Positions 10,364 to 18,765 of a stretch of DNA of 43,851 bases are shown here, piece by piece (the first letter of the stretch is position 1; every line of letters begins with the position of its first letter). The stretch is taken from the NCBI RefSeq assembly GCF_018617485.1, contig NZ_JACSKH010000006.1:1-43851 (forward strand), written 5' to 3'. The position numbers and the translations under genes are program-made. Origin of the DNA: Exiguobacterium sp. s124. GTDB taxonomy: Bacteria > Bacillota > Bacilli > Exiguobacteriales > Exiguobacteriaceae. Below the pieces are notes generated by a model. The model was not told where the DNA came from and ran no database searches. It was given only the letters and a program-made list of their open reading frames with translations.

Positions 10364-12388
10364 TTAACGTGATTCGTTATTCGGACGTTCCGTTGGAGTC
10401 GCCTCTGGCTTATCGCCTTCAGGTACAACATCCGGTTGGCTGTCTTGAACAACTTCAGGTTGATCGACGACTTGTCCGTGTTGAACGGCCGCGTCATCTT
10501 TCTTCGCTGCGTCATCCGAGTCCGTTGATGCATCCACGTCTTCTTCCGGCTCATGCGGGAGATATTCGCGTGTCTTAATCAAGTGACGAATCTGTTTCGA
10601 GTCAAGCGTTTCGACATCAAGTAATGTCTTCGCAACGAGCTCGAGGTCTTCGCGACGTTCCGTCAAGATCTGCTTCGCTTTCGCATAGCAGCGGTTGATG
10701 ATTTCGCGAATCTCTAAATCAATCTCTTGGGCGATCGCATCCGAGTAGTTTTGCTCCGTCTGGAAATCGCGACCAAGGAATACTTGTCCACCATGGTTTG
10801 AACCGAGCTGGAGTGGTCCGAGCTTATCGCTCATCCCGTAATCCATGACCATCTTACGTGCAATACCTGTCGCACGCTGGAAGTCGTTGCTCGCTCCTGT
10901 CGACACTTCACCAAAGATGACATCTTCGGCGACACGTCCACCAAGAAGGCCGACAATCTTGTCTTCGAGTTCAGGTTTTGTCATGAAGTAACGATCTTCT
11001 TTTGGAAGCATGACGACGTATCCTCCTGCGTTACCGCGTGGGACAATCGTCACTTTGTGTACTTCATCCGCATTCTCGAGCTCGAGACCGATGATCGTGT
11101 GACCCGCTTCGTGATAAGCGACAATGTTACGTTCTTTTTCAGAAATGATTCGGCTCTTCTTCGAAGGTCCTGCAATGACACGGTCAATTGCTTCTTCGAC
11201 ATCGACAACCGAGACTGCCGTACGGTTTGAACGTGCCGCAACGAGTGCCGCTTCGTTCAAGAGGTTTTCCAAGTCAGCCCCAGAGAAACCTGGTGTACGT
11301 TGTGCGATCGACTTCAAGTCTACAGTTGAATCAAGTGGTTTGTTGCGTGCATGAACTTTCAACACTTCTTCGCGTCCTTTTACATCCGGACGGTCGACCG
11401 TGATTTGACGGTCAAAACGACCTGGGCGAAGGAGGGCTGGATCAAGGATATCCGGACGGTTTGTCGCCGCAACCATGATAATCCCTTCGTTGTCACTGAA
11501 TCCATCCATCTCAACGAGCAATTGGTTCAATGTTTGCTCACGTTCATCGTGACCACCGCCGAGACCGGCACCACGTTGGCGTCCGACCGCATCGATTTCA
11601 TCGATGAAGATGATACATGGAGCATTCTTTTTCGCGTTTTCGAACAAGTCACGGACACGTGACGCCCCGACCCCGACGAACATCTCAACGAAGTCCGAAC
11701 CTGAGATCGAGAAGAATGGTACTCCGGCTTCCCCGGCTACTGCACGGGCCAAAAGTGTTTTACCTGTCCCTGGAGGACCAACGAGCAAGACTCCTTTTGG
11801 AATACGCGCACCGAGTTTCGAGAACTTACGAGGATCTTTCAAGAATTCAACGACTTCGATGAGTTCTTGTTTCTCTTCGTCTGCTCCGGCCACATCTTGG
11901 AATGTGACACGACGTTTTTCTTGGTCGTATAGTTTCGCCTTCGATTTCCCGAAGTTCATCACACGACCACCGCCACCGCCACCTTGCGCCTGGTTCAACA
12001 AGAAGAAGAACAAGATGAAGATGATAATGAACGGTAGAATCGCGAAGACGATGCTGAACCAGCTACTGTTCGATTCAGCCTCTTCGATTTGAATATCCGT
12101 ATTCGCTCGAAGCTGCGTCAATACATCCGCATATTCAGCTTCATTCGCTGGAATGTTTGTTTCGTAACGCTGGTCGTCATCTCCCGTAAGATCGCCTGTA
12201 ATCGAGATAGCCCCCGGGATTTCTTGTACGGTTGCCGTCTCAATCCGATCATCTTCCACATATTCTAGGAATTTCGAATACGAGAGCGTTTCACTCTGAC
12301 TATTCGGATTCTGCAAATATTGAAGGAACAAGATCAAGGCTAGGAAAATCACACCAAAAACCAATGTGTTTTTCACTGCACGATTCAT
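10364..12388 (-). CDS. ftsH: ATP-dependent zinc metalloprotease FtsH
   Basis: FtsH is a membrane-anchored AAA+ protease that degrades unstable and misassembled membrane and cytoplasmic proteins as a hexamer. The 674-residue protein has a first membrane helix (about 8-25), a short external domain, and a second helix (about 111-132) followed by a glycine run. Walker A (GPPGTGKT, 204-211), Walker B (IIFIDEID, about 259-266) and an AAA second region of homology follow. The zinc site HEAGH lies at 426-430. The tail after about 600 is acidic and Ser/Asp rich. ATG at 12388 is chosen because AGGAGG (12395-12400) is six bases upstream and the N-terminus MNRAVKNT matches the family; the frame is open 13 codons further. 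Confidence 0.97.
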   Translation of the reverse strand: MNRAVKNTLVFGVIFLALILFLQYLQNPNSQSETLSYSKFLEYVEDDRIETATVQEIPGAISITGDLTGDDDQRYETNIPANEAEYADVLTQLRANTDIQIEEAESNSSWFSIVFAILPFIIIFILFFFLLNQAQGGGGGGRVMNFGKSKAKLYDQEKRRVTFQDVAGADEEKQELIEVVEFLKDPRKFSKLGARIPKGVLLVGPPGTGKTLLARAVAGEAGVPFFSISGSDFVEMFVGVGASRVRDLFENAKKNAPCIIFIDEIDAVGRQRGAGLGGGHDEREQTLNQLLVEMDGFSDNEGIIMVAATNRPDILDPALLRPGRFDRQITVDRPDVKGREEVLKVHARNKPLDSTVDLKSIAQRTPGFSGADLENLLNEAALVAARSNRTAVSVVDVEEAIDRVIAGPSKKSRIISEKERNIVAYHEAGHTIIGLELENADEVHKVTIVPRGNAGGYVVMLPKEDRYFMTKPELEDKIVGLLGGRVAEDVIFGEVSTGASNDFQRATGIARKMVMDYGMSDKLGPLQLGSNHGGQVFLGRDFQTEQNYSDAIAQEIDLEIREIINRCYAKAKQILTERREDLELVAKTLLDVETLDSKQIRHLIKTREYLPHEPEEDVDASTDSDDAAKKDDAAVQHGQVVDQPEVVQDSQPDVVPEGDKPEATPTERPNNESR

Positions 12389-12493
12389 TCTCTGCCTCCT
12401 ATTCCGAGAAACGATGTTCTCGCCCATTCAGTATATGCCTATACTTTGGGGATTTCTTTTATCTTACCACGACACATTTTCAAAAGAAAAACG

Positions 12494-13039
12494 TTAGCCC
12501 CCGTAAACGCTCGGTTTGAGCACACCGACGTAAGGAAGGTTACGATATTTCTCTTCATAATCTAAACCGTAGCCGACAACGAATTCGTGTGGAATCACGA
12601 AACCGCTATAGTCTGCTGATAAACCATTTTTACGTCCTGTCGGTTTGTCGAGAAGCGTGACAATCTTCACAGATTTCGCTTTACGGTATTTGAGAAGATC
12701 GACGAGATAGCCAAGCGTCAATCCACTATCAATAATATCTTCTACAATCAAGATGTCGCGTCCTTCTACAGATGTATTTAAATCTTTTTCGATTTTCACT
12801 TCACCTGTTGAAGAAGTACCTCCGTGATACGTCGATACGTCCATGAAATCCATTTCTAAATGGATATCCATTTCTTTGACGAGATCAGACATGAACGGCA
12901 TTGCGCCTTTCAATACACATACGAGAAGCGGAAACTCTTCTTTATAGTCTTCGCTAAGTGTTCCAGCGAGTTCTTTCACCTTTTCTTGAATCTCTTCACG
13001 CGAGATTAAAATTTTCTCCATATCGTTCATTAATGACAT
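12494..13039 (-). CDS. hpt: hypoxanthine-guanine phosphoribosyltransferase
   Basis: This enzyme salvages hypoxanthine and guanine with PRPP to IMP and GMP. The 181-residue protein shows the type I PRTase fold with [12 protein letters not shown] near the N-terminus, the PRPP loop [10 protein letters not shown] around 104-113 and the C-terminal [19 protein letters not shown] at 13039 has AGGAGG eight bases upstream; the open frame upstream overlaps tilS and is unlikely to be used. It follows tilS by 35 bases, the conserved tilS-hpt-ftsH order. In B. subtilis HprT and TilS also act together as regulators of ftsH. No such function can be read from sequence alone. Confidence 0.96.
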   Translation of the reverse strand: MSLMNDMEKILISREEIQEKVKELAGTLSEDYKEEFPLLVCVLKGAMPFMSDLVKEMDIHLEMDFMDVSTYHGGTSSTGEVKIEKDLNTSVEGRDILIVEDIIDSGLTLGYLVDLLKYRKAKSVKIVTLLDKPTGRKNGLSADYSGFVIPHEFVVGYGLDYEEKYRNLPYVGVLKPSVYGG

Positions 13040-13074
13040 CTTGAAATCCTCCTCTTTCTGTTTCGACACAATCA

Positions 13075-14301
13075 TCATTTTACCATTAATCGTAGGCAAA
13101 TCGCATCCGACTTGTCTAGAAATTCTGAAACTCTTACCCCGACAATCGCGAGAATTCGTCCTGACGCGTCTTCAAGTAGGGGCAACGTCGGGCGAACCAT
13201 CCGCTCAATCTTTTCGTCGATTAAGATGCGGGCTACTTTTTTTGTCCCTACGGCCAATCGCATCCGATCACCTGGTGCGATCGACCGAATCACAAGGGGA
13301 TAGGTGATCTCGTGTAACGGAATGCCTTCCCTTCCCTCTTCGACGGATAAAGAGATTGTCCGTCCTCCAAATTGAACCACGGTCGGCAACGAATCAATCT
13401 GAACGGGATGAAGTGAGTCTGGCACAGAACGCTGTACAAGGTTAAGTACCCCATTCCGCTTCGTCATGAACCACTCTCCTGTCAGGTGATAGGTTCCGGT
13501 ATCCTTCTGACTCTGAAGTAGCTTCTCCATCGCCTCGCTAACATTCAACTCGTAACGAGAGGATAATAATCGACCGACCGTATATCGTTCCAGACATGGT
13601 AAACGCCCAAAATCCTCGAGTTTCACATGAAACGCTTTCATTTCGAGGGCCACGTATGCTTCAATCCATTGCTCACACGACTCATAACGCGCATCCCAAT
13701 CAGCACGGGCCTGTTTCGCCACTTTGCTGACCTCTTCCACAATCGACGGCCACATCTGCTTCAGGCGCGGCACAATCTCATGACGGATCCGATTCCTTAA
13801 GTAGGTGCGTTCTTGATTCGTAGCGTCTTCTCGCCAATCCAGACCATTTTGTTGTGCATACTCAATCAGTTGAGCTTTCGACTCTTGTAACAACGGACGG
13901 ATGAGTGTGCCGTTACCAAATTGTCGAGTCTCGGGAATACCTTTCACTTCGATCACGTTTCGATGTAGTTGAATGAGCACCGTTTCCAACTCGTCATCTG
14001 CATGGTGTGCTGTGGCTAACGTATCATATCCGTATTTGTTCATGATATCTTCGAAAAATCGATAGCGAGCTTCCCGATACCGTGCTTGTGACCCGCCCTC
14101 TTGAAAATGGAGACGCGTCCCATGGAACGGAACATGGTAGGTTTCCGCGACACGGGTGACAAATGTGTACTCTTCGTCCGACGCTTCACGTAAGCCGTGA
14201 TGTACATGTGCCACCGCGACATCCCATCCCCGCTTGACGAGACGATCTAGCAAGACGATGGAATCCACCCCACCAGACACTGCGACGAGCACTTTTTTCA
14301 T
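13075..14301 (-). CDS. tilS: tRNA(Ile)-lysidine synthetase
   Basis: TilS attaches lysine to the wobble cytidine of the minor tRNA-Ile(CAU), so that it reads AUA as isoleucine. The 408-residue protein has the ATP-binding PP-loop SGGVDS at 9-14, the HVHHGLR segment, and [11 protein letters not shown] near 170-180. Substrate-recognition C-terminal domains follow ([11 protein letters not shown]). ATG at 14301 is preceded by AAGGAGG with six bases spacing. It lies just after the terminator of the tRNA-Met-tRNA-Glu unit and heads tilS-hpt-ftsH. I see no strong promoter in the 20 bases between, so low-level read-through may supply it. Confidence 0.96.
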   Translation of the reverse strand: MKKVLVAVSGGVDSIVLLDRLVKRGWDVAVAHVHHGLREASDEEYTFVTRVAETYHVPFHGTRLHFQEGGSQARYREARYRFFEDIMNKYGYDTLATAHHADDELETVLIQLHRNVIEVKGIPETRQFGNGTLIRPLLQESKAQLIEYAQQNGLDWREDATNQERTYLRNRIRHEIVPRLKQMWPSIVEEVSKVAKQARADWDARYESCEQWIEAYVALEMKAFHVKLEDFGRLPCLERYTVGRLLSSRYELNVSEAMEKLLQSQKDTGTYHLTGEWFMTKRNGVLNLVQRSVPDSLHPVQIDSLPTVVQFGGRTISLSVEEGREGIPLHEITYPLVIRSIAPGDRMRLAVGTKKVARILIDEKIERMVRPTLPLLEDASGRILAIVGVRVSEFLDKSDAICLRLMVK

Positions 14302-14322
14302 GAATTCCCTCCTTGATATAAC

Positions 14323-14356
14323 AAAAGAAGCCATCTCGTTTGAGATGGCTTCTTTT
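14323..14356 (-). terminator. tRNA operon terminator
   Basis: A perfect 15-bp stem with a four-base loop (14342-14356 with 14323-14337) ends on the minus strand in CTTCTTTTG. Its uridines are mostly inside the stem. It closes the tRNA-Met-tRNA-Glu transcript and forms the 5' flank of tilS. Confidence 0.85.
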
Positions 14357-14369
14357 CGCTTAGGCTAAG

Positions 14370-14441
14370 TGACCCGTACGGGATTCGAACCCGTGTTACC
14401 GCCGTGAAAGGGCGGTGTCTTAACCGCTTGACCAACGGGCC
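14370..14441 (-). tRNA. tRNA-Glu(UUC)
   Basis: A complete 72-base cloverleaf. The acceptor stem GGCCCGT pairs with ACGGGTC, the anticodon loop CTTTCAC has anticodon TTC, and the T-loop is TTCGAAT. CCA is not encoded (CTT follows the discriminator A), so the tRNA needs CCA addition. It is the second tRNA after tRNA-Met, the same pair found after yabR in B. subtilis. Confidence 0.97.
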
Positions 14442-14450
14442 TAAATAAAA

Positions 14451-14527
14451 TGGTAGCGGCGGAGGGAGTCGAACCCACGACCTCACGGGTATGAACCGTA
14501 CGCTCTAGCCAGCTGAGCTACACCGCC
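14451..14527 (-). tRNA. tRNA-Met(CAU), elongator
   Basis: A 77-base tRNA including an encoded CCA. The anticodon loop TTCATAC carries CAT. The body (GGCGGTG acceptor strand, TACGG anticodon stem) matches the elongator tRNA-Met of Bacillus rather than initiator or tRNA-Ile2. The T-stem (GTGGG/CCCTC) has a U-U mismatch at pair 50-64, where B. subtilis has a G-U pair as I recall it. Confidence 0.95.
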
Positions 14528-14558
14528 ATGTTATTGTTGTGTCCTAAGCACATTTTCT

Positions 14559-14587
14559 ATAATAACCAGTCACCATTCGAGTGTCAA
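14559..14587 (-). promoter_or_regulatory. tRNA-Met-tRNA-Glu promoter
   Basis: The minus strand reads TTGACA (14582-14587), 17 bp, TATTAT (14559-14564). The hexamers are identical to those of the rRNA promoter at 119-147, fitting a strong stable-RNA promoter. The tRNA-Met 5' end lies about 25 bases downstream of the expected start. Confidence 0.88.
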
Positions 14588-14610
14588 TTCTTTTTTGAAA
14601 TTTTTTTAAT

Positions 14611-14652
14611 AAAAAAATCGTGCATAGTGTCGTCTTCATCACTATACACGAT
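14611..14652 (-). terminator. yhgE terminator
   Basis: A 13-bp stem with one mismatch (14640-14652 with 14617-14629) is followed on the minus strand by TTTTTTT (14611-14617). It lies just after the yhgE stop and upstream of the tRNA promoter. Confidence 0.9.
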
Positions 14653-14669
14653 TTCATTACGTTTTTACA

Positions 14670-17282
14670 TCATGCTTCTGATGCAACTTGGCGATATTTT
14701 TTCTTCCATGCGATTCGGAAGTACGCCCACAGTAACGCGAAGCATCCAGCAGCCACAAACGCTAAATACATTGTCGCTGTCTGCAAGTATTGCGCACCGT
14801 CTGCCGACAAGATTTCTTTATATCCAGCAACTGTATACGTCATTGGAAGAAGCGCATTGAACGGTTGTAACGCGCGTGGAATCAATTCGAGCGGGAACGT
14901 TCCAGCAGAAGTCGTCAATTGCAAAATCAACAAGACGATTGCGACGAAACGTCCTGGGTTCCCGAGTGTCGTCACGAGTAACTGTACGATAAAGAGGAAA
15001 GTAATACTCGTCAACCAACTGAATCCGAAGAATTTCAACGGTTCGCTCACTTCAAGCCCTAATAGTTGTACCATTGCCACATCCAAAATTAACGCTTGAA
15101 GGAATCCGACAACCATGAGCACACCAGACTTCGATAATACCCATGATAGACTACGTTTCGGACGGCCCGCCGGATCGTACAATGGATAGACAATTGATAA
15201 GAGGAGAGCCCCTACGAAAAGTCCGAGTGACATGAAGTATGGAGCGAATCCAGTACCGTAGTTCGGCACCTCATGAATCGAGTTGTCGACGAGCGACACC
15301 GGACCAGCCATCATCTCGACATTGTCATCTGTCAATCCGATGTCTGCATCTTTCGCACCTTTTACTAAAGCGTCACGAAGTTCATCGCTACCTGATGCGA
15401 GATCTTTCATTCCGTCCGCGAGCTCTCCACTACCATCTGAAAGCTCTTGTCCACCGTCCGCGAGCTGATTTGCACCATCCGTCAACTTGCTTGTTCCGGC
15501 TCCGGCACTCTTCGCACCATCGGCAAGTTCACGACTCCCGGTTTGAAGTTTCTGTCCACCGTCCGCTAATTGAGTAGCACCACTCGCTAACTCACTTGTT
15601 CCAGAGCTCGCACTCTTTGCACCATCAGCAAGCTTCACACTTCCTTCAGAAAGCTGTCCGGTAGCGGCTACGAGTTTGTCACTCCCTGTTGCAAGTTCGG
15701 TTGTCCCCACTTGAAGCTGTGTCGCACCTTGATTGAGTTGCGAACTAGCTGAGACGAGTTCCTGTGAGCGGTCGGCTGCCGTTTGCGTCCCTTGCTCGAT
15801 TTGACTAGAGCCACTCGCTAACGCTCGAGCCCCTTCCGCCAACTTCGTCTGCCCCGTATTCAATTCAGAAAGTCCTGACGAAAGCTTTCCTGCACCTGCT
15901 TCTGCTTGCGAAAGACCTGAAGCTAAAGAAGTTTGTCCATCTTTCACTTGTGTCGCACCAGCAGCTAATTGATCAAATCCAGCCGCTGTTGCTTGTTTAC
16001 CTTCGCTTAATTGCGCAGCGATGGCCTGAAGCATCTCAGGTGACGCGGATTGACCAGATTCGGCGAGCGCCGTCAATTGTCCAATCAACTCATCTTGTTT
16101 CGTCGTCAACTCGGATTTCATTTGTCCGATTCCGTTAATCACTTCGGTTTGACCCGCGACAAGCGCCGCATTCCCATCTTTTGCTTTCGTCAAGGCACCC
16201 GCCAGTTGGTTTGCACCGTCAGTTAAGGCAGACGCCCCTTCACTTGAGCGCTCGATGCCTGCAGCGAGGTCTTGAACACCTTGATTCAATGTTTTCGCAC
16301 CTGTGTGCAATTCATCCAATTTGGACGCGAACGTTCCTGTCCCTTCGACAAGTTGGCTTGTTCCGTCTTGTAAGGCAGATGCGCCGTCATTCACGCGATG
16401 CACCCCATCCGACAACTCGGATGACCCGTTATATACTTGCTGACTCCCGTCTGCAAGTGCCGATGAACCTTCTGCCAACTGAGTCACACCGTCATTCAAC
16501 TGAACTGCCCCGTTCGCGAGTTCTCGCTGTTTCGAGGCGAGGAGTTTTGTTCCGTCCGCAAGCTCAGATGAGCCATCCGCCAACTGGGTTATCCCCTCAT
16601 TTAACTGGACTGCCCCATCTGCGAGTTCGCGTTGCTTCGAGGCGAGCAGTTCTGTTCCATCTGCCAATTTGACGGCACCGTCTTTCGCTGAAGTTGAGCC
16701 GTCTGCAAGTTTCGTAGCACCGTCTGCAGCCTCACCGAGTCCATCTGCCACGTCGTTCAGCCCATCTTTCAACGCGCTGACATACTGCTTCGACACCTCG
16801 GTCGACAGTTCGGCTTTCACTTGTTCCATTGCGGAACCACCGATTTGTGCGGCTAAGAAGTTATACGATTCATTCGCGATATACTTCAATTCAAGCTGCT
16901 CTGGATTTTCATCTAGCGCAGTCGTCGCCTTCTCTGAGAAGTCTTTCGGAATCTCAATTGCCATGTAGTAGTCATGATCTTTCAATCCGGACTCCGCTTC
17001 TTTCTTTGTCGTCTCGACAAATTCGAACGCCTCCGAATCTAGTAACTTGTCAATCAAATCTTCCCCGATTGCAAGTGACTCCCCTTCAAAGGTTGCCCCT
17101 TTGTCTTCATTGACGATGGCGACCGGTAAGTCTTTCATCTGTCCATACGGATCCCAGAAAGCCCACAAGAACATACCGGCATACATTAACGGTACGAGTG
17201 CGACTGCGAGAATCGGAACCAACACACGTGGGTTCTTAAAGATACTCCGCCACTCCGCCGTCCATAGTTTCCATCCATTCAT
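14670..17282 (-). CDS. yhgE: YhgE/Pip family membrane protein with long repeat-rich external domain
   Basis: This 870-residue protein belongs to the YhgE/Pip family, named for the Lactococcus phage infection protein. The family's molecular function is not settled. One membrane helix near 20-40 is followed by the conserved WDPYGQMKDLPVAIVNEDKG region. A very long external segment (about 170-650) is built of near-heptad ADG/L repeats (LADG, ELADGA, QLADGS), probably coiled or elongated. It includes a 35-residue unit duplicated almost exactly. Four to five membrane helices form the C-terminus, resembling ABC-2 type permeases. ATG at 17282 has GGTGGAG (17289-17295) upstream. It stands alone between its own promoter and terminator and interrupts the yabR-tRNA neighbourhood of B. 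subtilis, so it is probably an insertion in this lineage. Roles in envelope stress, export or phage adsorption are guesses. Confidence 0.85.
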   Translation of the reverse strand: MNGWKLWTAEWRSIFKNPRVLVPILAVALVPLMYAGMFLWAFWDPYGQMKDLPVAIVNEDKGATFEGESLAIGEDLIDKLLDSEAFEFVETTKKEAESGLKDHDYYMAIEIPKDFSEKATTALDENPEQLELKYIANESYNFLAAQIGGSAMEQVKAELSTEVSKQYVSALKDGLNDVADGLGEAADGATKLADGSTSAKDGAVKLADGTELLASKQRELADGAVQLNEGITQLADGSSELADGTKLLASKQRELANGAVQLNDGVTQLAEGSSALADGSQQVYNGSSELSDGVHRVNDGASALQDGTSQLVEGTGTFASKLDELHTGAKTLNQGVQDLAAGIERSSEGASALTDGANQLAGALTKAKDGNAALVAGQTEVINGIGQMKSELTTKQDELIGQLTALAESGQSASPEMLQAIAAQLSEGKQATAAGFDQLAAGATQVKDGQTSLASGLSQAEAGAGKLSSGLSELNTGQTKLAEGARALASGSSQIEQGTQTAADRSQELVSASSQLNQGATQLQVGTTELATGSDKLVAATGQLSEGSVKLADGAKSASSGTSELASGATQLADGGQKLQTGSRELADGAKSAGAGTSKLTDGANQLADGGQELSDGSGELADGMKDLASGSDELRDALVKGAKDADIGLTDDNVEMMAGPVSLVDNSIHEVPNYGTGFAPYFMSLGLFVGALLLSIVYPLYDPAGRPKRSLSWVLSKSGVLMVVGFLQALILDVAMVQLLGLEVSEPLKFFGFSWLTSITFLFIVQLLVTTLGNPGRFVAIVLLILQLTTSAGTFPLELIPRALQPFNALLPMTYTVAGYKEILSADGAQYLQTATMYLAFVAAGCFALLWAYFRIAWKKKYRQVASEA
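16452..16661 (-). repeat. tandem 105-bp duplication inside yhgE
   Basis: Two adjacent 35-codon units (16557-16661 and 16452-16556) encode nearly the same peptide. Each opens DGT(E/K)LLASKQRELA and continues GAVQLN(E/D)G(I/V)TQLA. The DNA copies differ at many third positions, so the duplication is not very recent. It is embedded in the wider, looser ADG/L repeat array. Confidence 0.85.
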
Positions 17283-17333
17283 TTTTCTCTCCACCTTCAC
17301 TTATAAAACATAACTATTTTTTTCATGTTCCCT

Positions 17334-17374
17334 ATTTTGCTCTCTTCCTTTAAAAAAATCAACTATATTTAGTT
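17334..17374 (-). promoter_or_regulatory. yhgE promoter with palindromic operator candidate
   Basis: On the minus strand TTGATT (17357-17362), 17 bp, CAAAAT (17334-17339) forms a weak promoter. The palindrome AACTA-N4-TAGTT at 17361-17374 abuts and overlaps the -35. Such placement suggests repression, and yhgE-type genes are often near TetR regulators, though none is in this window. The reading is an inference. Confidence 0.5.
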
Positions 17375-17395
17375 ATTTTTTATAAATTTTTTAAA

Positions 17396-17431
17396 ACAAA
17401 AAAAAGCCGCGAACAAAAATGTTCACGACTT
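17396..17431 (-). terminator. yabR terminator
   Basis: A 12-bp stem (17420-17431 with 17404-17415, G-U pairs allowed) with a TTTT loop is followed on the minus strand by a run of eight T. It ends the yabR transcript upstream of yhgE. Confidence 0.88.
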
Positions 17432-17485
17432 GTCTTGTTACAAGACCTATATGGTTACGAGTAGAAGCTAATTGGTATCGAAGGA

Positions 17486-18001
17486 TTACCCGCGTTTGGC
17501 TCCACGTCCACCGCGTTTCGAATCTGTTTGACGTTTCAACGTCGAAAGACGCTCATCACTATCTTTCAAGAATTTGCTCATCAACGTATCGAATGTTTCT
17601 GGTTCACGACGTTGTTCACCACGACGAGCGCCGCCACGTGGGCCGCCACCGCGTGGACCGCCACCACCGCGCGGACCGCCTTGACCTGGGCCACCTGGAC
17701 GTGGGCCACGAGAGAAACGCTCACCGGCTGGACGCTCTGGACGTTCAGGGCGTTCACTTACAGGACGATCGACTGCTTTCTTGATGGATAACCCGATTTT
17801 CCCATCATTTTCGACGTTCAACACTTTTACCGTGACTTCTTGACCGACTGTCAACACTTCGTTAATGTCTTTGACGTAAGAGTCTGCCACTTCACTGATG
17901 TGTACTAATCCTGTCTTGCCGTTTGGGAGCTCGACGAACGCTCCGAAATGCGTAATCCCTGTAACCTTACCTTGTACCTTGCTTCCTACTTCAATTGACA
18001 T
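17486..18001 (-). CDS. yabR: S1 RNA-binding domain protein (YabR-like) with RGG-rich tail
   Basis: The 171-residue protein has one S1 domain at about 5-75 (GKVTGITHFGAFVELPNGKTGLVH is its core region), fitting a general RNA-binding or ribosome-associated protein. It aligns with B. subtilis YabR, whose exact role is unclear. After the S1 domain comes a low-complexity tail (about 80-130) rich in Arg, Gly and Pro with several PRGGG and RGG units. A short folded-looking segment FDTLMSKFLKDSDERLS follows, then a basic RGGRGAKRG end. The tail makes it longer than the B. subtilis protein (about 128 aa). ATG at 18001 is preceded by AAGGAG with a rather long 11-base spacing. It has its own strong promoter. 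Confidence 0.9.
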   Translation of the reverse strand: MSIEVGSKVQGKVTGITHFGAFVELPNGKTGLVHISEVADSYVKDINEVLTVGQEVTVKVLNVENDGKIGLSIKKAVDRPVSERPERPERPAGERFSRGPRPGGPGQGGPRGGGGPRGGGPRGGARRGEQRREPETFDTLMSKFLKDSDERLSTLKRQTDSKRGGRGAKRG

Positions 18002-18037
18002 AAAATAATGTACTCCTTTTTTGATTGATTCTTTTCA

Positions 18038-18066
18038 ATTATACGAGTCGTTTCCTCAACGGTCAA
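18038..18066 (-). promoter_or_regulatory. yabR promoter
   Basis: The minus strand reads TTGACC (18061-18066), 17 bp, TATAAT (18038-18043), starting ten bases after the divIC stop. This is one of the best SigA matches in the window. Confidence 0.85.
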
Positions 18067-18075
18067 CGAACCGAC

Positions 18076-18450
18076 TTATTCCTCAGGGGAGAAGTAGAAA
18101 ATAATCTCGCCATCTTTGGAGAAGAGGAGCTCATTTCGCGCTAAGTTCGCGATATAATCCTCATCCTGCAAACGTTCCACTTGTTCCTTCAACTCATCTT
18201 GCTCAGCTTTCTGTTCGCTTAACTCCACTTTCGCTTGCGCATAAGCTTGTTGTTGGTCCGATACATAGCCTACCTTTGAAAAGTAACTTTGTCCAATCAA
18301 TACCATGACAAATAAAAATAGGAGTGAGGCTGCCGCCAAACGACGTCGAAGATGAACTCTTCGGCGATGTGTGTCTTTTTCCAGCTGTTCTCTACGCTCA
18401 TCTAGCGCTCGAATGCGCCGTTGTCGATCCATCGGGTTACGTCCGTTCAT
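18076..18450 (-). CDS. divIC: cell division protein DivIC (FtsB-like)
   Basis: DivIC is a bitopic divisome protein that acts with FtsL and DivIB at the septum. The 124-residue protein has a basic cytoplasmic N-terminus (about 1-37), one membrane helix at about 38-58 (LLFLFVMVLIG), and an external coiled coil (about 65-100, QAKVELSEQKAEQDELKEQV). The C-terminal motif DEDYIANLARNELLFSKDGE is typical of FtsB/DivIC. The ATG at 18450 has GGAGG about 11 bases upstream. It follows rqcP; the sporulation genes yabP and yabQ that lie between them in B. subtilis are absent. Confidence 0.95.
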   Translation of the reverse strand: MNGRNPMDRQRRIRALDERREQLEKDTHRRRVHLRRRLAAASLLFLFVMVLIGQSYFSKVGYVSDQQQAYAQAKVELSEQKAEQDELKEQVERLQDEDYIANLARNELLFSKDGEIIFYFSPEE

Positions 18451-18492
18451 CGCCTCATCCCCCTCCTCTTAATACATTAAGTATACTTTTTT

Positions 18493-18765
18493 TTACGAGT
18501 CGATACTACCGTCCATCTTCTCTTCTTTAAGTAAACGATACATTTCTTTCGCATCTTCTTTGCGTGCATGTTCCGCAATGGAATCAATAACGATTGTGAC
18601 TAGTTTGTTTCCGAATCGAATTTGCAGCTCATCTCCGACTTTGACATCGGTGCTCGCCTTCGCAACTTGTCCATTGAGCTGAATCCGCCCTTGATCCGCT
18701 ACTTCCTTTGCCAGTGTACGTCGCTTGATCAAGCGAGATACTTTCAAAAATTTATCTAATCTCAT
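18493..18765 (-). CDS. rqcP: S4-domain ribosome quality control factor RqcP
   Basis: RqcP (formerly YabO) binds the stalled 50S subunit with RqcH and assists alanine tailing of incomplete chains. The 90-residue protein consists mainly of an S4 RNA-binding domain, MRLDKFLKVSRLIKRRT through KVGDELQIRF, nearly identical to the B. subtilis protein at the start. ATG at 18765 overlaps the upstream yabN stop by four bases (ATGA), with AAGGAG inside yabN. An open frame upstream to 18792 is not needed. Confidence 0.94.
   Translation of the reverse strand: MRLDKFLKVSRLIKRRTLAKEVADQGRIQLNGQVAKASTDVKVGDELQIRFGNKLVTIVIDSIAEHARKEDAKEMYRLLKEEKMDGSIDS

Noticed and set aside
11604-12092. Plus-strand open frame of 162 codons opposite ftsH
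   Set aside because: It mirrors the strongly conserved ftsH frame, has no ribosome-binding site and resembles no family; it is a by-product of codon bias.
16181-16672. Plus-strand open frame of 163 codons opposite yhgE
   Set aside because: Its low-complexity His/Pro/Arg-rich product is the reverse reading of the ADG/L repeat array of yhgE.
15400-16700. CRISPR-like or IS-related repeat array
   Set aside because: The periodic sequence is in frame with yhgE and encodes the heptad-like protein repeat; there are no spacers, direct repeats of fixed length or terminal inverted repeats.
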